From: UBA5239 sp040394635
Lineage (GTDB): Bacteria > Verrucomicrobiota > Lentisphaeria > Victivallales > Victivallaceae
Length of the DNA stretch: 64,000 nucleotides
Reading direction: 5' to 3'
NCBI GenBank assembly: GCA_040394635.1
Contig: JBEBRW010000001.1
Location: forward strand, 124,001 to 188,000
The translations under genes were made by a program, and so were the position numbers. The notes under the pieces were generated by a model. That model worked only from the letters and a program-made list of their open reading frames with translations. It ran no database searches and was not told where the DNA came from. Shown here one piece after another: positions 24,941 through 32,889 of this stretch (position 1 is its first letter; each line of letters begins with the position of its first letter).

Positions 24941-25963
24941 CTAATTCAATTCCGAAACGGTGTTGCCGAAATGGAAATCAGTATCGCAGCAAATGACCGT
25001 GGCGTCGGCAAAGGCCGGGCCGTTGCGCAGAACCTTGATGGCCATTTGCGCCATACGCTCATAATTCGCCTGGGCGCCGCACAGCAGGTGGCCGTCGGCA
25101 GTCGGCGTCAGGATATCGTCGAACGCGGCCAGGGAGATATCTTCCGGCACGTGCAATTTCTTTTTCGCCAACTCATCGATCAGGTTTTTGGCCAGGCTCC
25201 CGCTGGAGCAGAGAAAGGCGTCGACCTGTTCGTTTTTGTAAAGTTTGGCCACGTGAGCGGCGATTTGCGGCAGGTCCAGCTGGTTCTCGGTATGGACATT
25301 CACGGCCCATTCCGGAGCAAGGCGGTTTTTCAGGATATACGCCGCCTGCATACAGCCGGCATAGCGCGAAAAAGCAAACTGATAACTGTTTTTCACGGTC
25401 AGGAAACCGATGCGCCGGTGTCCTTTTTCATACAGGTACTGGTACATTTGCGCGAAGGCCATTTCCTGCTGCGGCTCGATCACCCGGATCTTCATGCCTT
25501 CGTAACGGTGATTCAGCGAAACGCAGTTGAAATTGTCGCAAAAAAGATTGATCATTTCGGCGGGGTAACGGAGGAGCAGCGTCGCGCCGATGACGTTGTT
25601 GCTGAACTCCCCGACAATGCTCCGGGCCGACTCCATGTTGTTGACTTCCTTGACGATCAACGTAATGCCGTTGTTGGCAGCGGCTTGAATGAACCCCTGG
25701 ATCATTTCGAGCAGCAGCGAATAATATTTGCCGTCCACAGTCGGCGCATAATGCACCAGCGCCAGCATACGGTTTCCGACGGTATCTTCCTCCTGGCGCT
25801 GCTTTTTCGTATTGTAACGGCGCGGCTCGTAGCCGTTGTCCATGGCCAATTTCTTCACCTTCAGTTTGGTGGTCAGCGGCAGCGAACTGTCGTTGTTCAG
25901 GGCGCGCGAAACGGTGGACTGGGATATTTTTAATTTCTGTGCAATTGCTTTTTGAGACAGCAT
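24941..25963 (-). CDS. LacI-family transcriptional regulator 3 (sulfatase/pseudopilin block)
   Basis: 340 residues with a typical HTH (QKAIAQKLKISQSTVSRALN, 4-23) and ligand-binding domain (LALVHYAPTVDGKYYSLLLEMIQG...). The ribosome site ACGGAGA precedes the ATG at 25961-25963. It reads toward anSME, membrane protein, lyase and sulfatase, and is divergent from the pseudopilin/beta-propeller pair. Its promoter overlaps an ATGCATAA half-site, so autoregulation is likely. The effector is unknown; it should be a product of the sulfated polysaccharide. Confidence 0.95.
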   Translation of the reverse strand: MLSQKAIAQKLKISQSTVSRALNNDSSLPLTTKLKVKKLAMDNGYEPRRYNTKKQRQEEDTVGNRMLALVHYAPTVDGKYYSLLLEMIQGFIQAAANNGITLIVKEVNNMESARSIVGEFSNNVIGATLLLRYPAEMINLFCDNFNCVSLNHRYEGMKIRVIEPQQEMAFAQMYQYLYEKGHRRIGFLTVKNSYQFAFSRYAGCMQAAYILKNRLAPEWAVNVHTENQLDLPQIAAHVAKLYKNEQVDAFLCSSGSLAKNLIDELAKKKLHVPEDISLAAFDDILTPTADGHLLCGAQANYERMAQMAIKVLRNGPAFADATVICCDTDFHFGNTVSELN

Positions 25964-25992
25964 GATGATCAGATCTCCGTTAGTTCGTAAAT

Positions 25993-26021
25993 AGTATAAT
26001 GCATAATCACGGTTCTGTCAA
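25993..26021 (-). promoter_or_regulatory. Promoter of LacI-3 with overlapping operator half-site
   Basis: Minus strand TTGACA (26016-26021), 17-bp spacer, TATACT (25993-25998). The spacer ends in GATTATGCAT, a copy of the LacI-3 half-site, so a bound repressor would cover the -10 box. Confidence 0.75.
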
Positions 26022-26076
26022 TAGTCTGATGCACGAATTATGCGTAATTTCAGATAAAAATACGAATATTTGTAAT

Positions 26077-26092
26077 ATGCGTAATTATGCAT
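26077..26092. promoter_or_regulatory. LacI-3 operator-like palindrome upstream of the pseudopilin
   Basis: ATGCGTAATTATGCAT, symmetric except for one base pair of positions. A related site (GCACGAATTATGC) is at 26031-26043. Located 32 bp upstream of the pseudopilin -35 box. Confidence 0.55.
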
Positions 26093-26123
26093 AAATTTAT
26101 TCTCATTTCGATCTCCGGGGGTA

Positions 26124-26152
26124 TTGCAAATAAGGCTCCTCCGCCATATAAT
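26124..26152 (+). promoter_or_regulatory. Probable promoter of the pseudopilin/beta-propeller operon
   Basis: TTGCAA (26124-26129), 17-bp spacer, TATAAT (26147-26152), about 50 bp before the ribosome site AGGGAG. Confidence 0.65.
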
Positions 26153-26208
26153 ATTAGCAATGGCAATAAATCCACCAGCGATATTTTAACTCTCAGGGAG
26201 ATAAAAAC

Positions 26209-26997
26209 ATGAACGTAAACAAAAGCAAATCCACGAACCGGCAAATTTTCACCCTCATTGAACTCCTGGTCGTGATCGCGATCATCGCGATTCTGGCCGC
26301 CATGCTGCTCCCGGCCCTGAACAACGCCCGCGAAAAAGGCCGGAGCGCCACCTGCATGACCAACCTGAAACAGCTGGGACTGGCCGTCAGCTTGTACCAG
26401 CAGGATTATGACGACTACTACCCGCCATATAAAACCAATGATTCAACCATTAATTTTTTCTGGGCCGGGCAATTGGCGCACGGCAAATATTCCGGCGGCA
26501 TCAAGGGCGGCTTCAAAGTGTTCCTGTGCCCCTCAAAAAATAATGCCAGCGCCACGAATATCCTGGAAACCACGGAACCCACCGACAGGGCAGATCTGGA
26601 CAAAATTGATTACGGTGCAAATTACCGCCACCTTTACAGTAACCGCTATTTAGGCGGCGTGGCCGCCAACGGTGGAACTCCGTGGGGTCCGCAGGCCAAA
26701 GTCATGGAAGTCCGGAACCCGTCCGCCAAAGTCTCCATTGCCGATGTTTATTCGTCCAGCAATCCCGCGATCGGAATATCCACGCTGGAGTGGCAAAGCG
26801 TCAGTGGCGGCCTCCTGTCGACCCGTCACTCGGGCGGCACCAATGTGCTCTGGGCGGATAATCATGTATCCTATGTCAAGAGCCGGGCAAAATGGGAAGA
26901 GTCCGCCGGCGGAACCCGGTACACGGCCGGAAGCATCTATGACCCCTATGTCGTAGAACCGTTCAACACCGTCAAATCGTGGTCCAGAAAGGATTAA
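26209..26997 (+). CDS. Pseudopilin-like protein with prepilin N-terminus and H-X9-DN motif
   Basis: 262 residues, ATG behind AGGGAG. After a Ser/Asn/Lys-rich 14-residue leader comes FTLIELLVVIAIIAILAAML and LPALNNAREKGRSATCMTNL; Gln-Ile precede Phe(+1), so the prepilin Gly(-1) is absent. The C-terminal motif is H-SGGTNVLWA-DN, a variant of H-X9-DG. The 75 nt encoding the hydrophobic helix are nearly identical to those of the genes at 5236 and 61252, while the body is unrelated. It is divergent from LacI-3 and its stop overlaps the ribosome site of the PL22-like gene, so the two are coupled. Predicted exported, helix-anchored; a role in binding or handling polysaccharide is suggested only by neighbours. 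Confidence 0.9.
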   Translation: MNVNKSKSTNRQIFTLIELLVVIAIIAILAAMLLPALNNAREKGRSATCMTNLKQLGLAVSLYQQDYDDYYPPYKTNDSTINFFWAGQLAHGKYSGGIKGGFKVFLCPSKNNASATNILETTEPTDRADLDKIDYGANYRHLYSNRYLGGVAANGGTPWGPQAKVMEVRNPSAKVSIADVYSSSNPAIGISTLEWQSVSGGLLSTRHSGGTNVLWADNHVSYVKSRAKWEESAGGTRYTAGSIYDPYVVEPFNTVKSWSRKD

Positions 26998-27006
26998 GGG
27001 ACAATC

Positions 27007-28266
27007 ATGGAAATTCACCCGAAATTCCCGCGCTATACGAAGTTCGCGCCGGAGGTCCCGATCTACTGCCTGACGCCGGATACCGGGCGCTGCATCCACC
27101 GCTTTTTCGATACCTCGCCGGTCAGTCCCGGCGGACGTTACCTGGCGGTGTTCCGAATGCCCTTCGAAGATCACCCGCCAGTACCCGGTGACCGGGGCGA
27201 AATCGTGGTCGTCGATATCGAAGAAGGCAAAGAACACACCGTCGCCACCACCGCCGGCTGGGAAACCCAGATGGGCGCAAACCTCAACTGGGGCAGCGAC
27301 GACGACACGCTGATTTTCAACGATGTCGATACCGCAAACTGGCAGGTCCACGGCGTCAAGCTGAACTGGAAAACCGGACGGCGCCAGACCTTCGCCAAGG
27401 GCGTGTACCATGTTTCCCGCGACGGCCGCTACGCCGTTTGCGGCAACCTGATTACCGCGCGCCGCACCCAGCCCGGTTACGGCGTGATCATCCCCGATGA
27501 ACTGGTGCCGCGATTTTATGGTCTGAATGCGGAGGACGGCGTCTGGATCACTGATCTGAATACACTCGAAACCCGGCTGTTGATTTCCATTCGCGAGGTC
27601 GTCGAGCGCACCGCTCCGGCGGCTACGTGGCCAATGTACGACGAATACGAGAATTATGTTTTTCATACCAAATGGAACCGGCAGGGCGACCGCATCATGT
27701 TTTCGCTGCGCCGCTACCCGAAAGACAACGGGCGCTTCGAACGGCTGCAATACGATGTTTTCACGATCACGCCGGACGGCGGCGAGCTTTACAATGCTAT
27801 CGGTGCGGAGGTCTGGAAAAATGTCGGCCACCACACCAACTGGTTCCCGGACGGCAAGCAATTGTCACTGAACCTGGCGATCGACGGCGGCCCCCAGGTG
27901 AAGTTCTGTCAGGTCAACTACGACGGTACCGGCTTGCGGAAAATGTTCGATCCGCCGGTGGGCTCGGGGCATCCGACCGTTCATGCTTCCGGTAAATTTC
28001 TGGTCACCGACGCCTATATCTTCGAGCCGCTGTCGTTTGGCGACGGTACCTCGCGGCTGCGGCTCATCGATCTGGAAACCCGGCAGGAAACCATGCTGGC
28101 CCGGATTCGCATCGAACCGCCGGGCGACATCCTCAAAAAATACGGCGAACTCCGTGTGGACCCGCATCCGGCCTGGGATCACAGCGACCGTTATCTGACC
28201 TTCAACGCGATTGAAGGCGACACCCGCCGCGTCTATATTGCCGATATGTCTAAATTCATCAGTTGA
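27007..28266 (+). CDS. Beta-propeller protein, oligogalacturonate lyase (PL22)-like
   Basis: 419 residues without signal peptide. Repeated blade-like patterns (SPGGRYLAVFR, LNWGSDDDTLIFND, VSRDGRYAVCG, KWNRQGDRIMFSLR, NWFPDGKQLSLN, HASGKFLVTDAY, WDHSDRYLTFN) indicate a seven-bladed propeller. Histidine-rich positions GHHTNWFPDGK, GHPTVH and DPHPAWDH are compatible with the metal and catalytic His of PL22 enzymes, which split unsaturated oligogalacturonides in the cytoplasm. Identity to PL22 is by pattern only; a TolB/WD40-like binding protein is the alternative. The ribosome site AAGGGA overlaps the pseudopilin stop. A pectin role would match the GH28-fold gene and araBDA nearby. Confidence 0.65.
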   Translation: MEIHPKFPRYTKFAPEVPIYCLTPDTGRCIHRFFDTSPVSPGGRYLAVFRMPFEDHPPVPGDRGEIVVVDIEEGKEHTVATTAGWETQMGANLNWGSDDDTLIFNDVDTANWQVHGVKLNWKTGRRQTFAKGVYHVSRDGRYAVCGNLITARRTQPGYGVIIPDELVPRFYGLNAEDGVWITDLNTLETRLLISIREVVERTAPAATWPMYDEYENYVFHTKWNRQGDRIMFSLRRYPKDNGRFERLQYDVFTITPDGGELYNAIGAEVWKNVGHHTNWFPDGKQLSLNLAIDGGPQVKFCQVNYDGTGLRKMFDPPVGSGHPTVHASGKFLVTDAYIFEPLSFGDGTSRLRLIDLETRQETMLARIRIEPPGDILKKYGELRVDPHPAWDHSDRYLTFNAIEGDTRRVYIADMSKFIS

Positions 28267-28281
28267 CGCTCAAAAATAAAA

Positions 28282-28318
28282 AGCCCTCCGCAACGACATG
28301 TAAAAATTGCGGAGGGCT
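28282..28318 (-). terminator. Rho-independent terminator of the coiled-coil protein gene
   Basis: Perfect 12-bp stem (AGCCCTCCGCAA, 28282-28293; TTGCGGAGGGCT, 28307-28318), 13-nt loop. On the minus strand it is followed by TTTTTATTTTTG. On the plus strand no T-run follows, so it mainly serves the gene at 28342. Confidence 0.88.
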
Positions 28319-28341
28319 GACAAGGGGGCCAATTACATCAA

Positions 28342-28941
28342 TCAGCTGCGCGGCGGACGCTGGGGCGGCTGAATACCGGCGCGGCGCATTTCTTTCATCA
28401 TCGCAGTGCGCAAGGCGCGGGTTTCGGGATCGGAATTGTCGAGGCGCTCGCGCAGGCGCAGCTCGCGGTCACCGCCCTGCGGCGGTTTACGCTCCTGTGT
28501 TGCGGTGCCGTTCTGATCGGCCAGCTGACGGCGCTGTTCCATTTCCTTCTGGCGTGTAGCCATCTGCTGCTGCATCTTTTTCAGCTCGGCCAGACGTTCC
28601 TTTTCGCTCTTTGCGAAATAGTCTTTCAACCGTTGCTTCATCATCTCATTGCGCAACTCGCGGGTGTTTTCATTCAACTGCTTCCGCTGTTCGTCGGTCA
28701 ACTGGACCCGCTCGCGCTGTTCGCCCGGATTCGGACGGTTGTGCGTCATCAGCTTGCGCTGTTCCTCCACCGGCAGGCGCTTGAAATCCGCCGACGCCAT
28801 GAACTCCATGCGCTCCTTCGCCGTGGCACTCTCTCCCGGCGCCTTCGGAGCCGGACGGACCACCAGATAACCGCCATATCCCAGAGCCGCAATTCCCAGT
28901 ACAATCCCGACGGTCAACATTATTTTCTTTTTCATGGTCAT
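28342..28941 (-). CDS. Membrane-anchored charged coiled-coil protein of unknown function
   Basis: 199 residues; two ATGs (28939-28941 and 28933-28935) are usable, with AAGGAAAA upstream. One N-terminal transmembrane helix (IMLTVGIVLGIAALGYGGYLVV, about 7-28) is followed by a long Glu/Arg/Gln-rich helical region with heptad character (about 75-150: LTDEQRKQLNENTRELRNEM, LAELKKMQQQMATRQKEMEQ) and a Pro-rich end. No enzyme signature. Small membrane-tethered, LTDEQR-type coiled coils beside pseudopilins are plausible assembly or scaffold partners, but this is inference. It follows the pseudopilin at 28953 by 11 nt, so the two form one transcript. Confidence 0.8.
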   Translation of the reverse strand: MTMKKKIMLTVGIVLGIAALGYGGYLVVRPAPKAPGESATAKERMEFMASADFKRLPVEEQRKLMTHNRPNPGEQRERVQLTDEQRKQLNENTRELRNEMMKQRLKDYFAKSEKERLAELKKMQQQMATRQKEMEQRRQLADQNGTATQERKPPQGGDRELRLRERLDNSDPETRALRTAMMKEMRRAGIQPPQRPPRS

Positions 28942-28952
28942 TTTTCCTTATC

Positions 28953-29477
28953 TTAAATATCCGTTACCCGGAAATCACCCCACAGGTAATTGCGCGATCC
29001 CTTGTGGTTCGGCTTGTTGTGAAACGCCCCGAAGTCCGTCATCACCAGCAAATTGTTGGAGCCTCCGCCCATGCGGTGTCCCTTCAGATTCGAGCCGCTG
29101 AGCTGCGACTGATATTCATAACTGGTGGTCTCGATTTCGAAATATGACTTCGCGAGATGCTCCTCGGTCACTCCCGGCACGTCACCGGCGCATTTGAAGA
29201 CCAGTTTCGCCTCGCCGTACGAACTGAAAACCTCCGTGATCGGCGGATCGGTATCGACGTTCAGCGACGGCATCTGGCTCGCATACGGCATCATCTGCCA
29301 GTCGCCCAGGTAATTGCCAAACATAATGCCGATCTGGTGAAGATTATTCTTGCAGGAAGTGCTCAACGCGGTACGCTTGACCTTGCCGAGGGCCGGCAGA
29401 ATCATGGCGGCAAGAATGCCAATAATTGCAATAACGATCAGCAACTCTAAAAGTGTGAAATATTTTCTTGATTTCAT
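28953..29477 (-). CDS. Short divergent pseudopilin-like protein
   Basis: 174 residues, AAGGAGATGA upstream. The helix is FTLLELLIVIAIIGILAAMI with Glu(+5); Tyr precedes Phe(+1) in place of Gly. LPALGKVKRTALSTSCKNNL follows, and the C-terminus has H-KGSRNYLWG-DF, an H-X9-D variant. It is smaller and its helix DNA differs from the three near-identical copies in the window (5236, 26209, 61252), so it is an older branch. Co-transcribed with the coiled-coil membrane protein. No adjacent regulator. Confidence 0.88.
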   Translation of the reverse strand: MKSRKYFTLLELLIVIAIIGILAAMILPALGKVKRTALSTSCKNNLHQIGIMFGNYLGDWQMMPYASQMPSLNVDTDPPITEVFSSYGEAKLVFKCAGDVPGVTEEHLAKSYFEIETTSYEYQSQLSGSNLKGHRMGGGSNNLLVMTDFGAFHNKPNHKGSRNYLWGDFRVTDI

Positions 29478-29659
29478 TTTTCTTCATCTCCTTACGATGA
29501 TGTTGTTGACATATAAAACGCTGTCACGGAAAAATTATTGCAGCATTTGCGAAAATTTTTGTGAACATTATGAAACTCATGGTCAAGGCAGCCGGTTACG
29601 ATTGAAGGTTGATATTCCGCACAAGGGTGCTATCTTATGGCAAAAACGGAGGATTTGCC

Positions 29660-30166
29660 ATGAAGATCATTCCCTGCCTGCCCGAACACCTCGAAGAAGC
29701 GCGGCTGATTTATAATTATTATATCCTGAATGACGCCGCGCTTCTCCACGAAAAACCGTTCACGCCGGAAGCCTACCGGGCCAAATACGACGATATCGTC
29801 AGCAAGGGTTATCCGTTTCTGGCGGCGGTCGACGACGCCGGCAAAGTCGTGGGCTTCGCCTATGTTTCGGAGTTCCGCCACGCCAGCGCCTACCGCTTAG
29901 TCGAATCAACGGTGTACGTAACCTCGGACAGATGCCGTACAGGTGCAGGAAAACTGCTTTATGACATGCTGTTCGCCGAGGCGGAGAAGAATCCGAAAAT
30001 CTTCGGCATCATGGCAATCATCACGGGCGTGAACAAAGGCTCGCTGATTTTTCATAAACGTTACGGTTTCGAAGAGGCCGGCATCTGGCGCAACGCCGCC
30101 TACAAGTGTGGCCAGGTGCTCGACGTCCACTGCCTGCAGCTCCAGCGCCCCTTCGTCCGCAAATGA
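29660..30166 (+). CDS. GNAT-family N-acetyltransferase (phosphinothricin acetyltransferase-like)
   Basis: 168 residues from ATG 29660, behind GGAGGA; 17 extra upstream codons were not used. The order of elements fits the PAT/Pat subgroup: MKIIPCLPEHLEEARLIYNY, AVVDD-like AAVDDAGKVVGFAYVS strand, ESTVYVTSDRCRTGAGKLLY with the acetyl-CoA loop R-x-x-G-x-G, and GVNKGSLIFHKRYGFEEAGI at the C-terminus. It would transfer acetyl from acetyl-CoA to a small amine or amino acid. It stands alone between the pseudopilin gene and a hairpin. The substrate is not predictable. Confidence 0.88.
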   Translation: MKIIPCLPEHLEEARLIYNYYILNDAALLHEKPFTPEAYRAKYDDIVSKGYPFLAAVDDAGKVVGFAYVSEFRHASAYRLVESTVYVTSDRCRTGAGKLLYDMLFAEAEKNPKIFGIMAIITGVNKGSLIFHKRYGFEEAGIWRNAAYKCGQVLDVHCLQLQRPFVRK

Positions 30167-30196
30167 AAATGGCGGCGAGTTTTCCCGCCGCCATTT
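30167..30196. terminator. Hairpin between GNAT and Gfo/Idh genes
   Basis: AAATGGCGGCG (30167-30177) and CGCCGCCATTT (30186-30196) form a perfect 11-bp stem with an 8-nt loop, between two convergent genes. Only short T-tracts follow (TTTATT on plus, TTTTCA on minus), so it is a moderate bidirectional terminator. Confidence 0.7.
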
Positions 30197-30212
30197 ATTC
30201 CGATGACCGTCG

Positions 30213-31322
30213 TTATTTCTGCACTACCGGGTTGGTGTAGATGCATTTCGAGGCCTTCTGCGGCAGCGGATTCTGTTTATGGGCTTCTTCCATGATGTAA
30301 ATCTGCCGGCGTACCTGCTCAAGCTTGATCTTCGGTTCGGCGCCGTTTGCCAACACTTCATACAGATTGGCGTAAAGCGAGCGAACCATGGTGCTGAAAC
30401 CGGTGGCGTTGCTGTTCTTGTCGTCGTATTCCCAGCTTTCGTTGTGCCACGGCAGCTGTTCGCCGCAGTACTGACGGTTCAAGCTCCAGGGCTTCCACTG
30501 TTCGTGCTTCGGGGCTTCTTCCGGAATATAGTATTTCCACTTCAGGCCACTCGGACCGCCGGTCAGGCCGCCGAGGGTACCGCTGATGTTGTACATGTCG
30601 CCCTGCGGATAGGCCTGCACCGAGCTGATGCAAACTTCAACGGTGGGATTGTTTTCGCCGGTCAGCACGAGCAGACAGAAGTTTTCGGCGTCGCCTTCGA
30701 ACGGGAAATGGTTGGCGTACATTTTGCAGAAAACGTTCGGATATTCTTCGCCGAACAGCACCACCGCCTGGTCGACCGGGTGCGGCCCGGTGTTCCACAG
30801 ATTACCGGCCAGTTCGGACTGCATGGTCTGCCAGTCCCAGCGGCGCGCAAACCCGCTCCAGTTGCTGCGGATATAAACGATATCACCGAGCACGCCGGAC
30901 TTGATGATTTCCTGCATTTTGATAAAGAACGGATAAAAACGCGAATTCTGGAAGGGATAGAAAATGGCCTTGTTCGCCTTGGCGATCCCCACCAGTTCGT
31001 CATAATCCTTGACCGTGGGCGCGGACGGCTTTTCACCGAGCGTATTGATGCCCTTGCCGAGAGCGGCCTTGGAAGCTTCGAGGTGGAAACGGCTGGGCGT
31101 AGCGTTGACGAAAAGGTCGATTTTGGCGTTTTCCAGCAGCTGTTTGTAGTCTTCGTAAACTTCGCAGTCGAAATCCTTCTTCGCGTCCTCGCGACGCTCC
31201 GCAATATTATCAGCCACCGCCACTACTTTGTACTTGTCCGTATCATTTTTCAGCCAGTTGGCATGGATGCCGCAGCCGCTGCGGCCATAACCGGCGATCC
31301 CTACTCTGATCACTTTGCTCAT
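30213..31322 (-). CDS. Gfo/Idh/MocA-family oxidoreductase
   Basis: 369 residues from the ATG at 31320-31322, 8 nt behind AAGGA; an ATG two codons upstream is too close to that site. The Rossmann motif VGIAGYGRSGCG (about 6-17) binds NAD(P), GEKPSAPTV carries the family EKP with catalytic Lys, and GNLWNTGPHPVDQAVVLFG matches the second catalytic segment (G..H.iD). It oxidises or epimerises a sugar or polyol. It is monocistronic. Two AAACCGGTT palindromes lie between promoter and start, implying LacI-type repression, but no regulator is adjacent. Confidence 0.9.
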   Translation of the reverse strand: MSKVIRVGIAGYGRSGCGIHANWLKNDTDKYKVVAVADNIAERREDAKKDFDCEVYEDYKQLLENAKIDLFVNATPSRFHLEASKAALGKGINTLGEKPSAPTVKDYDELVGIAKANKAIFYPFQNSRFYPFFIKMQEIIKSGVLGDIVYIRSNWSGFARRWDWQTMQSELAGNLWNTGPHPVDQAVVLFGEEYPNVFCKMYANHFPFEGDAENFCLLVLTGENNPTVEVCISSVQAYPQGDMYNISGTLGGLTGGPSGLKWKYYIPEEAPKHEQWKPWSLNRQYCGEQLPWHNESWEYDDKNSNATGFSTMVRSLYANLYEVLANGAEPKIKLEQVRRQIYIMEEAHKQNPLPQKASKCIYTNPVVQK

Positions 31323-31343
31323 TTTCATCTTCCTTGATTTATT

Positions 31344-31381
31344 AAACCGGTTTTTAATTTCACTTTTATTTTAAACCGGTT
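31344..31381. promoter_or_regulatory. Tandem AAACCGGTT operator-like sites
   Basis: AAACCGGTTT (31344-31353) and AAACCGGTT (31373-31381) are CG-centred palindromes of LacI-family type, centres 29 bp apart (close to three DNA turns), just downstream of the Gfo/Idh -10 box. Confidence 0.65.
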
Positions 31382-31395
31382 GATTTTACACTATT

Positions 31396-31423
31396 ATTTT
31401 ACATCCAAATCAAATTAATTCAA
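31396..31423 (-). promoter_or_regulatory. Probable promoter of the Gfo/Idh gene
   Basis: Minus strand TTGAAT (31418-31423), 16-bp spacer, TAAAAT (31396-31401). The tandem CCGG palindromes follow at about +10 and +40. Confidence 0.5.
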
Positions 31424-31637
31424 CCCTTTTTTGCAAAAAATCACGATTTTGTCTCCCTGTACTGATTTATGAAATATCAGCCCGCAAGAAGAACAAAACG
31501 CCAAGCAATCGTTACCATTTCAGATTTTTCCTTACCTTTTATTGAAATCGGTCATTGACATAGCAAAAATACGATATAAGTTCTACAAATTAACCTTGTG
31601 CGATACAGACAAAATATAAAAAATCAACACGGAATTT
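31424..31637. other. A+T-rich intergenic region before the glycosyltransferase
   Basis: No gene was found. It is clearly richer in A+T than the rest of the window. A TTGACA (31555-31560) followed after 14 bp by TATAAG is a weak promoter candidate for the gene at 31638. Confidence 0.5.
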
Positions 31638-32717
31638 ATGACCAGGCTAAGGTATCTCAGAAATATAGAGAAAAAAATCGTCAAACGTATTTTTTTCAGG
31701 GGATTTGTACGGGATGATTTCGATGGGAATTATCCGTTTGACCTGCCTGATCCCCCGGGGGGATATTTGAGAAGTTTCGGTGATCAAAATCCGGACAAAA
31801 CCTTCTATGTAATCTGGCGGGATAACCTGGGAAGTGGTTTTTTCTCCAATTTTTCTCAAGTCATAAGTCATATTATGCTGGCCGAATCTTTCGATATGAT
31901 TCCGGTAGTTGATTATCAGAATTTCAAGACTCTTTACAATACCGATGAACCGGTGAACGGTTCTCTCAATGCCTGGGAGTATTATTTCAAAACATTGTCC
32001 GGATACACGCTCGACGAGGTATACAGCAGCAAGCGGGTATTTCTTGCCGACGGCTGGGCGCCGCAGCTTTATCCCGCGACTCCCCGGAAATACCGGCAGT
32101 TCTACAATGAACATATTCATTTGCAAGACAATGTAAAAACCCGGATCGACAATTATGCCGGTTCAATTGCAGCCATAAAAACTCTTGGAATACATTTCCG
32201 GGGGAAAGAAATGAATTTTACCCCGAGACACGCTTTTGGGCCGACAATTCCGCAAATATTCGCCGCCACCGATGCACTTATGGAAGAATTCGGTTTTGAG
32301 CAGATTTTCCTGGTGACCGAAGAACTTTCCTACCTGGATGCTTTTGTTCGCCGATACGGAAATCGAGTTTTGTATACGGATGCCTTCCGCACCCGGACAA
32401 AAAATTACTTCAACATCAATCCGCGTCCACAGCACCGTTATCTGCTGGGTCTTGAAATCTTGACCGATGCCGAATTATTGAGCAAGTGCCAGGGATTATT
32501 GGGCAGCAGCACCGGGCCGATGTATTATGCTTTGGCGAAGAGTAACAGCTTGGAAGTCGTTGATTTCATCTACAACGGGCTCAATTCATCGAACTACTTT
32601 ATCGCCAAATTCATGTATGGCATCAGGAAACGGCTCCCCACGGGCCGAGGCGGATTATTGAATCGGACTATCCGCTTCAATAACTTGGACGACCAACCAT
32701 TTCCAACGTTTTTTTAA
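31638..32717 (+). CDS. Fucosyltransferase-like glycosyltransferase, A+T-rich
   Basis: 359 residues, no signal peptide. Motifs resemble the O-fucosyltransferase / NodZ / GT11-like GT-B group: IWRDNLGSGFFSNFSQVISH near the N-terminus (G-x-G-F nucleotide-sugar entry), GIHFRGKEMNFTPRHAFGPT (residues about 182-201, analogue of H-x-R-G-D/E), FEQIFLVTEELSYLDAF and KCQGLLGSSTGPMYYALAKS (late donor-binding segment with SxTG). It probably transfers fucose or a related deoxysugar to a surface glycan. The gene is A+T-rich compared with both neighbours and has no clear ribosome site, which suggests lateral transfer. Family level is tentative; no glycan cluster surrounds it. Confidence 0.6.
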   Translation: MTRLRYLRNIEKKIVKRIFFRGFVRDDFDGNYPFDLPDPPGGYLRSFGDQNPDKTFYVIWRDNLGSGFFSNFSQVISHIMLAESFDMIPVVDYQNFKTLYNTDEPVNGSLNAWEYYFKTLSGYTLDEVYSSKRVFLADGWAPQLYPATPRKYRQFYNEHIHLQDNVKTRIDNYAGSIAAIKTLGIHFRGKEMNFTPRHAFGPTIPQIFAATDALMEEFGFEQIFLVTEELSYLDAFVRRYGNRVLYTDAFRTRTKNYFNINPRPQHRYLLGLEILTDAELLSKCQGLLGSSTGPMYYALAKSNSLEVVDFIYNGLNSSNYFIAKFMYGIRKRLPTGRGGLLNRTIRFNNLDDQPFPTFF

Positions 32718-32785
32718 TTTAATCTGCCGATCCGGAAAAATGAGGGGAAAATGATAATTTCCTGCTGATTTTTTGCGTGTAAAAC

Positions 32786-32814
32786 TTGAAAAATGAGTCT
32801 TCTGCGTGTATTGT
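32786..32814 (+). promoter_or_regulatory. Probable promoter of greA
   Basis: TTGAAA (32786-32791), 17-bp spacer, TATTGT (32809-32814), leaving a leader of about 70 nt. Confidence 0.5.
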
Positions 32815-32889
32815 ACTGATTCAGCTGAAATAACGCTGATGCTATCTTAAAACTTTTCACCCACCAACACGCACTGGTTATTACACGTT

